In this document: positions 6,541-10,656 of the stretch, piece by piece
Numbering within the stretch: position 1 is the stretch's first letter
How the letters are laid out: every line of letters starts with the position of its first letter
Origin: Suilimivivens sp964571145
GTDB taxonomy: Bacteria; Bacillota; Clostridia; Lachnospirales; Lachnospiraceae
Assembly: GCA_964571145.1 (NCBI GenBank)
Contig: CAZNAP010000086.1
Location: 1 to 10,656, forward strand
Direction of reading: 5' to 3'
DNA length: 10,656 nt
Notes under the pieces: generated by a model
Told to the model about the DNA's origin: nothing
What the model saw: only the letters and a program-made list of their open reading frames with translations
The model's database searches: none
Program-made: the position numbers and the translations under genes

Positions 6541-7911
6541 TTAGAAATATCCATATCTGCGTCTTAATTGATAATTACCCTGCTTTTCTGCAGAAGCTGT
6601 TACAACAGCTTCATAGCTTTCTATACACCAATCCATGGCAAATAACTTGTTTTCGGAAAATGCCCTAATATCCATTTCCATTACATCCATGGTACGTGCA
6701 TTCAACGTCTTATCATCCAGTAAGAGTAATCCACAAGCAAGATATTTTGCATAGGGAAGCCCATTACTGTTATTCGAGCGATAAACAGTTCCATTTTTGA
6801 CATACTCAACAGACATACTATGTGCTGCTTTTCGTAAGGGAATCTTTCCTCCGCTATAAATCACCTTCATATCACCTATGGTTTCTAAATAGGCACAGGC
6901 ATATAAAATACTTTCTGTAACTGGACTCTCAAATTCTTCCTTCAATTGAACTGCTTGTAATTCCTGTGCTGCTATCTGGGCAGCAGTCCTTAACTCACCA
7001 TCGGATAATGCCAGATTTACATTGTCAGCCAAACGCCACCGGAACAACATTTGTGCCACAGCTCTTACGTTGTCTATATCTGACGCCTGTCCCTTGAGCA
7101 GATACTCCAATTCACAGGACAGCAATGTGTCATCTCTGGGTTTTCCCAGCCAACTCATTTGATAAAACAGATAATTCAAAAATTGTTCCGAATTCTGTTT
7201 ATAATTTCTACTTCTTCCCGCTATGTTACTTATTTGACGGTGTGAGTAGTAATCGCCTAAAGGAATTCCGGCATTACTCACTGTACCCAAATTTATATCT
7301 GCTAAATACATTACATCACTACCGACTAATCCATAAACCCAATCTGCCGGATTGGAAAGTGGTACTTCCTCTATTAAACCAAGGTCATTCATAATTGTAG
7401 GTAACTCCATGCCTGCCAGTTGCCCCATAATATTACTAAACTTCGACTGTACATCCTGACCGTCTAAAATTTGCACCTCTCCTAAATAACCTAAAACGTT
7501 TGCTTCTTCCATTTTTATTCCGGTATCTTGTATATAGGTAATCACCTGATGTCGTAAGGAAGCGCCGTTTTCGGCTGCTGCTGTATCAAATGCAACTATA
7601 TTAACTTGATTGATATTCAGATTTCCCCATGGCGAATCGGCGTTTTCCAATAAATAATAGCTGAGTCTCGCTTCCACATTTGATAGTCTGGGTTCTTGTC
7701 CTAAGTAGGAAGCATCTATATAAAGTAAGCCGTATCTTTCCAATAAACCAATATGATATTCTGATAGAACAGCATTCATAGAAGTATCCAGAACGCATTC
7801 TAATCGGATTTTTTGTGCGTTCTGGATGGCCATACCGGTAAACAGTAAAATAAACCCGGCAAGCAAAGAAAGAGATAGAGATAAAAAGATCGTTAAATAA
7901 CCTTTCATCAT
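6541..7911 (-). CDS. DUF5702-like single-pass exported protein of the Tad locus
   Basis: This 456-residue protein has an N-terminal hydrophobic helix (about 5-27) and a large extracytoplasmic domain without further membrane segments. The opening MMKGYLTIF and the block LLERYGLLYIDASYLG (56-71) match the pattern of DUF5702-type proteins found in clostridial Tad loci. MKG|YLTIF resembles the prepilin site of the small TadE-like protein (NG|YFTIE) but has Phe where Glu+5 is expected. That recalls minor pseudopilins such as GspK, which are large and lack Glu5. The start overlaps the flp stop as ATGA (7911-7908) with no clear ribosome site, so translation is probably coupled to flp; ATG 7908 is also possible. 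No catalytic motif is seen. A structural or tip role is inferred, not shown. Confidence 0.75.
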   Translation of the reverse strand: MMKGYLTIFLSLSLSLLAGFILLFTGMAIQNAQKIRLECVLDTSMNAVLSEYHIGLLERYGLLYIDASYLGQEPRLSNVEARLSYYLLENADSPWGNLNINQVNIVAFDTAAAENGASLRHQVITYIQDTGIKMEEANVLGYLGEVQILDGQDVQSKFSNIMGQLAGMELPTIMNDLGLIEEVPLSNPADWVYGLVGSDVMYLADINLGTVSNAGIPLGDYYSHRQISNIAGRSRNYKQNSEQFLNYLFYQMSWLGKPRDDTLLSCELEYLLKGQASDIDNVRAVAQMLFRWRLADNVNLALSDGELRTAAQIAAQELQAVQLKEEFESPVTESILYACAYLETIGDMKVIYSGGKIPLRKAAHSMSVEYVKNGTVYRSNNSNGLPYAKYLACGLLLLDDKTLNARTMDVMEMDIRAFSENKLFAMDWCIESYEAVVTASAEKQGNYQLRRRYGYF

Positions 7912-8087
7912 ATTAGAATCGCTGAACTGTCTATGGCAATTTTAGCAAAAATTGTTCCGGCTAATTCCTGTATTTGTGTCTTAAAAATTAAAACCAACCC
8001 GATTAACACTACAATGATTAATATCATTTCAACTGTGCCCATTCCACGGTTATTCTTTTTTTTACAGCTATTTTCTTTTCGCATCAT
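7908..8087 (-). CDS. flp: Flp-type pilin (Flp1-like major pilin subunit)
   Basis: This is a 59-residue gene. A charged leader (MMRKENSCKKKNNRG, 1-15) is followed by MGTVEMILIIVVLIGLVL and an amphipathic tail. The class III prepilin signature is exact: cleavage after G15, Met at +1, Glu at +5 (E20), then a hydrophobic helix (21-35) forming the filament core. The mature product would be 44 residues, in the size range of Flp pilins. A near-perfect ribosome site, AGGAGGG (8094-8100), lies six nt before the first ATG, the strongest in the operon and fitting for a major subunit. A second ATG follows immediately (8084). It sits after tadC and overlaps the DUF5702-like gene by 4 nt. The expected assembly partners CpaF, TadB, TadC and the prepilin peptidase are all in the same operon. 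Confidence 0.88.
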   Translation of the reverse strand: MMRKENSCKKKNNRGMGTVEMILIIVVLIGLVLIFKTQIQELAGTIFAKIAIDSSAILI

Positions 8088-8112
8088 TACTAACCCTCCT
8101 TTATTATGATAA

Positions 8113-8142
8113 GCTCCGAGTGACTAAGCATCGAGTAACTAA
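8113..8142. repeat. Intergenic repeat element copy B (two tandem 15-nt units)
   Basis: On the minus strand TTAGTTACTCGATGC (8142-8128) is followed directly by TTAGTCACTCGGAGC (8127-8113), then TTA. The units differ at three positions. The TAG stop of tadC (8141-8139) is formed by the first unit. The element ends shortly before the flp ribosome site. Confidence 0.75.
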
Positions 8143-9497
8143 ATACTGCCAAAATCCATCCAAACAGGTAATAAAATCATGAGCATTACAATCAACAACA
8201 TGAGCATCATTGGCAACAGTAATTTTACACCGGCTTCTTCACCCAGTTTCTTAGCCTGCTTCTGCCTGTCTTCCTGGGCTGTCTTGGCTTCTCTTTCTAA
8301 AAGTTCCAGAAGCTGTGCATTTCCTTTTTTGATTTGCACCGTGAGTAAATAACTTAACTGTTTATATTTCATCTCCTGACATCGATATCCCCACTCTGCA
8401 TAGACTCTCTCTTCACTCATACCATTTTCCAATTGGTAACAAGACACTTGCATTTCCTCACACAAATAGTGCCTTTTATCATCACCATTTTGTTCATAGT
8501 CCTGTGCTATTCGTAGAAAAGCTTTTTTTACAGTCAGACCTGCTGACAGATACAGCCTAAATTTGCTGACACATTCGGGATAATCCATGAGCAATTGCTT
8601 TTTTCTTTTATTTAAAGCACGCTCCAATTCCTGATTCATACCTTTGCAAACAAGCCAGGTGCTCAGCATGATGTACAATAACAATACCGGATAATTGACT
8701 GTATCTTTTTCTTTCCATAAAATGTCTTGCCCTTCTATCCTTAACGGTAAAGGAATTTGTTGATTACTTTTTTCTTTTTCGTCTATTCTGGCTACTTCGT
8801 TTTGCAAAGAATAAAAGAATTGTTCCTCTTGACTCATTATTTCTGAAAGCAAATGTACCTTATATTCTTTCGAATGTCTTTCCTGTCCATCAAAAACAGT
8901 GGCTGTCAGACCAATATCTTCTCCCTGTATGGGTAATTCCGCTCGATTAATAGTTCCATCTGCACTGATTCTATGATGATTGCTACTGGTCCATTCAATG
9001 GTAAAAGGATACCCCTCTATGGAATTAACCAACTGCAGCTGTTGCGTTACCTGCTGCAAGCTTTGATTCTTTCCTTTGATTAGATTCGGCAATATTTGCA
9101 TTGCTTCCTCTCGTAATAAAGTTATTTCTTCCTTGCTATATTGTCTTTCATGAACCACCACTGCCAAATTCCTTGTCCATTCTCCGACACTGGCTTGTAA
9201 TTCCACACTATAATCCCCCGCACCATTTTCATTTCGTGATAGTAGTGCCCCGTCAGTCAATATGCTCTTATTCCGGCTGCACAGAATCACACATATGACA
9301 AACCCAATCCCAATGAATATTACTGCACTTCCTAAAGCCAATTTCTTAACCAGAAATTCTTCTGCTTTTTTCTCACCATCCTCTATAGGAAACAGTTTCT
9401 GTAATTGCTGTTTTCGAGCGTATTGTTTTTTTTGAGACAGCAAGATTTTGCAACAGTTATAGATACAATTTCCAAATAGAATAAACGGATTTTTCAT
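8139..9497 (-). CDS. tadC: TadC-type pilus assembly platform protein with extracytoplasmic Ig-like insert
   Basis: This is the inner-membrane platform protein of the Tad pilus, partner of TadB and CpaF. At 452 residues it is much longer than usual TadC (about 300). Layout: cytoplasmic N-terminus (1-52); membrane helix (about 54-73); extracytoplasmic region (74-267); helix (268-284); T2SSF-type cytoplasmic helical domain (about 300-425) with YLSAGLTVKKAF (316-327) and KGNAQLLELLEREA (391-404); final helix (425-446). In the extracytoplasmic region, TIEWTSSN..ISADGTINR (166-185) and TATVFDG (198-204) follow the pattern of an atrophied bacterial Ig-like (aBig-type) domain. ATG 9497 lies 13 nt after AAGGAGGG (9511-9518), slightly long. 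The stop lies within a repeat unit shared with other gaps. Assignment as TadC rather than a second TadB rests on order and the C-terminal half. Confidence 0.85.
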   Translation of the reverse strand: MKNPFILFGNCIYNCCKILLSQKKQYARKQQLQKLFPIEDGEKKAEEFLVKKLALGSAVIFIGIGFVICVILCSRNKSILTDGALLSRNENGAGDYSVELQASVGEWTRNLAVVVHERQYSKEEITLLREEAMQILPNLIKGKNQSLQQVTQQLQLVNSIEGYPFTIEWTSSNHHRISADGTINRAELPIQGEDIGLTATVFDGQERHSKEYKVHLLSEIMSQEEQFFYSLQNEVARIDEKEKSNQQIPLPLRIEGQDILWKEKDTVNYPVLLLYIMLSTWLVCKGMNQELERALNKRKKQLLMDYPECVSKFRLYLSAGLTVKKAFLRIAQDYEQNGDDKRHYLCEEMQVSCYQLENGMSEERVYAEWGYRCQEMKYKQLSYLLTVQIKKGNAQLLELLEREAKTAQEDRQKQAKKLGEEAGVKLLLPMMLMLLIVMLMILLPVWMDFGSI

Positions 9498-9517
9498 ATG
9501 TTTAACAATACCCTCCT

Positions 9518-9536
9518 TTAGACACTCGGTGCTTAG
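9518..9536. repeat. Intergenic repeat element copy C (single unit)
   Basis: On the plus strand TTAGACACTCGGTGC (9518-9532) is followed by TTAG, which contains the complement of the tadB stop codon TAA (9535-9533). It is the same 15-nt family as the units at 8113-8142 but in the opposite orientation. It occupies most of the tadB-tadC gap and abuts the tadC ribosome site. Confidence 0.7.
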
Positions 9537-10297
9537 ATTTCTATTGCAATCATGCGTAATGATAAAGCATAAGCTCCAAGATAGACCAACAATCCCATGC
9601 TCATAACCAGTACACCGGCCGATACATGATACATGGAATCAAAATAGCCGGGTGAAGTAATTTCCATGTACAGCATAATGGCAATGGGCATTATGTTCAT
9701 AATCTTCTGCTCCATTTTTTTTCCACTTAACATGACATTGATTTCTTTTTCCACCTCTAGCTTTTGAATTAAGATATCCGCTGTTTTCTCCATAATAGAT
9801 GTCATGTTTCCACTACTACTTTGAGCGATTTCATATATTTGTGAGAATTCTTGTATTTCTGGAATGTCTGTCCAACGACCAATCTTTCTCCACATTTGGG
9901 AAAAGGACACATTGTTTTCTTTTCCCCTCTTTAGCAACACAAGCATTTGACAAATACTGCTGTCCTGCCCATATAACAGTTCCATTTCACCGTATGCAGA
10001 AAGAAATGCATTTTCTACTGAATATCCGGCTTTTTGCCCGGTAGCTGTGAGTAACAGTAATTCTTTAAATTGCTCTTTGGCCTTGGCTCTTTTTGATTTC
10101 AGTAAATGTGTTTTTTCGATTTTAATGTACAGAATTCCGACCAATATAAGCGGTAACAATGCCCATAAAGACCGATAAAAAAGATAATTTAGAAGAACAA
10201 TGACAAGGATTCCCTTCATAACAATGATACTGTATTCTTTTTGCGTAATAGGCAATAGATTCAACCCTTCACTCTGTAATACACAATTTCTCAACAT
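9533..10297 (-). CDS. tadB: TadB-type pilus assembly platform protein
   Basis: This 254-residue inner-membrane protein contains a T2SSF domain and is a platform component that couples CpaF ATP hydrolysis to Flp pilin extraction and assembly. Two hydrophobic helices (about 26-41 and 44-58) precede a cytoplasmic helical domain (60-195) with KELLLLTATGQKAGYSVENA (78-97) and SSSGNMTSIMEKTADIL (160-176), typical of the family. Two more helices (198-215, 226-246) follow. The ATG at 10297 overlaps the cpaF end by 29 nt and is supported by AGGAG (10307-10311), 9 nt away, so translational coupling with the ATPase is likely. Order cpaF-tadB-tadC is the standard Tad arrangement. The extended N-terminal FHA-like or extracytoplasmic part seen in some TadB proteins is absent. 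Confidence 0.9.
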   Translation of the reverse strand: MLRNCVLQSEGLNLLPITQKEYSIIVMKGILVIVLLNYLFYRSLWALLPLILVGILYIKIEKTHLLKSKRAKAKEQFKELLLLTATGQKAGYSVENAFLSAYGEMELLYGQDSSICQMLVLLKRGKENNVSFSQMWRKIGRWTDIPEIQEFSQIYEIAQSSSGNMTSIMEKTADILIQKLEVEKEINVMLSGKKMEQKIMNIMPIAIMLYMEITSPGYFDSMYHVSAGVLVMSMGLLVYLGAYALSLRMIAIEI

Positions 10298-10656
10298 TCA
10301 CTAATTCTCCTACCTTCTTTAATTCACCCAGAATTTTTCCATCTTTGGACAAACCGCTTTGATGAAATTTAAAAACAGTCTGCATTTTTACTTCTTTGTC
10401 TGAAAATCCAACTATTTCAGCTATTTCCAGCACGCGTCGACTTCCATCTCGTAACCTGCCCAGGTGAATCATCAGATTAAAACCGGAAGCTATTTGCTTT
10501 CTAACTGCATCTAAGGGTATATCCATTCCCATCAGTACCATTGTTTCCAGTCTGGATACCACATCTCTGACACTGTTAGCATGGACAGTTGTCATCGCTG
10601 AATGACCTACATTGACACTCTGAAGCATATCAATTGCTTCTTTGCCTCTCACCTCT
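10269..10656 (-). CDS. cpaF: CpaF/TadA-type pilus assembly ATPase, C-terminal part (5' end outside window)
   Basis: This is the last 128 residues of the hexameric cytoplasmic motor ATPase of the Tad system (type II/IV secretion ATPase family). The visible part begins at EVRGKEAIDML, the tail of the Walker B region (GEVRG), and continues with TTVHANSVRDVVSRLETMV, which holds the conserved HAN sensor motif, then RDGSRRVLEIAEIVG, a hallmark of the CpaF C-terminus. The Walker A and Asp box would lie beyond the window edge. A GTG at 10652 is not a real start, since the conserved frame continues upstream to the edge. The gene ends with TGA inside the tadB coding region. It gives the direction and identity of the operon. 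Confidence 0.93.
   Translation of the reverse strand, partial: EVRGKEAIDMLQSVNVGHSAMTTVHANSVRDVVSRLETMVLMGMDIPLDAVRKQIASGFNLMIHLGRLRDGSRRVLEIAEIVGFSDKEVKMQTVFKFHQSGLSKDGKILGELKKVGELVNVEKLCITE

Noticed and set aside
8103..8131. Possible promoter in front of flp (CATAAT or TATCAT upstream of the ribosome site)
   Set aside because: No -35-like hexamer at suitable spacing (ATGCTT or TCGATG), and the implied start would fall within the ribosome site.
10650..10652. GTG as start of the ATPase fragment
   Set aside because: It lies inside the conserved EVRG motif of CpaF; the gene clearly continues past the window edge.
1..10656. CRISPR array, tRNA/rRNA genes, insertion sequences, phage genes
   Set aside because: No regularly spaced repeats with spacers, no tRNA-like cloverleaf noticed, and no transposase or phage protein in any frame. 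The repeats seen are short and intergenic.

Overview
The window is AT-rich, and every supported gene lies on the minus strand, so biological order runs from high to low coordinates. The content points to an anaerobic, Gram-positive-type member of the Clostridia (Bacillota), most likely Lachnospiraceae-like. The basis is a secretin-free Tad locus with a short Flp1-like pilin, a DUF5702-like protein, a DUF6382-like/FHA protein, a TadE-like protein with a Cys/His tail, and a two-subunit oxygen-sensitive class I fumarase. The assignment rests on gene families only; no 16S or other marker is present.

Region 1 (about 10656 down to 3665) is the distal part of a Tad (tight adherence, type IVc pilus) operon. 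In transcription order it holds the 3' end of the CpaF/TadA motor ATPase, TadB, a long TadC with an extracytoplasmic Ig-like insert, a 59-residue Flp pilin, a DUF5702-like single-pass protein, a TadE-like pseudopilin with two Cys/His modules, a compact A24 prepilin peptidase (CpaA/TadV), a second TadE-like pseudopilin, and a DUF6382-like/FHA protein. Several junctions overlap: 29 nt at cpaF/tadB, 4 nt at flp/DUF5702, 8 nt at peptidase/tadE and 8 nt at tadE/FHA. This suggests a single translationally coupled transcript. Three of the four larger gaps carry copies of a 15-nt repeat that begins on or next to the stop codon of the preceding gene. The fourth (DUF5702/TadE) is followed by a long inverted repeat.

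Region 2 (3675 down to 1) is a second transcription unit of metabolic genes. A good sigma-A-type promoter (TTTACA, 17 nt, TATACT) is embedded in the last codons and stop of the FHA gene, and a 14-bp perfect palindrome overlaps its -10 box. The unit holds a flavodoxin-fold/SCP2 fusion protein, a HIT-family hydrolase, fumarase alpha and beta subunits, and a PlsC-type acyltransferase. No terminator is visible between the two regions, so read-through from the tad operon is possible.

Working model: CpaF drives TadB/TadC to assemble Flp after cleavage by the prepilin peptidase. Two TadE-like proteins with canonical G|x4-E sites and the DUF5702 protein, which has a look-alike site lacking Glu+5, are candidate minor or tip pseudopilins. 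The FHA protein may link the system to Ser/Thr phosphorylation. No gene-free stretch longer than 300 bases exists.
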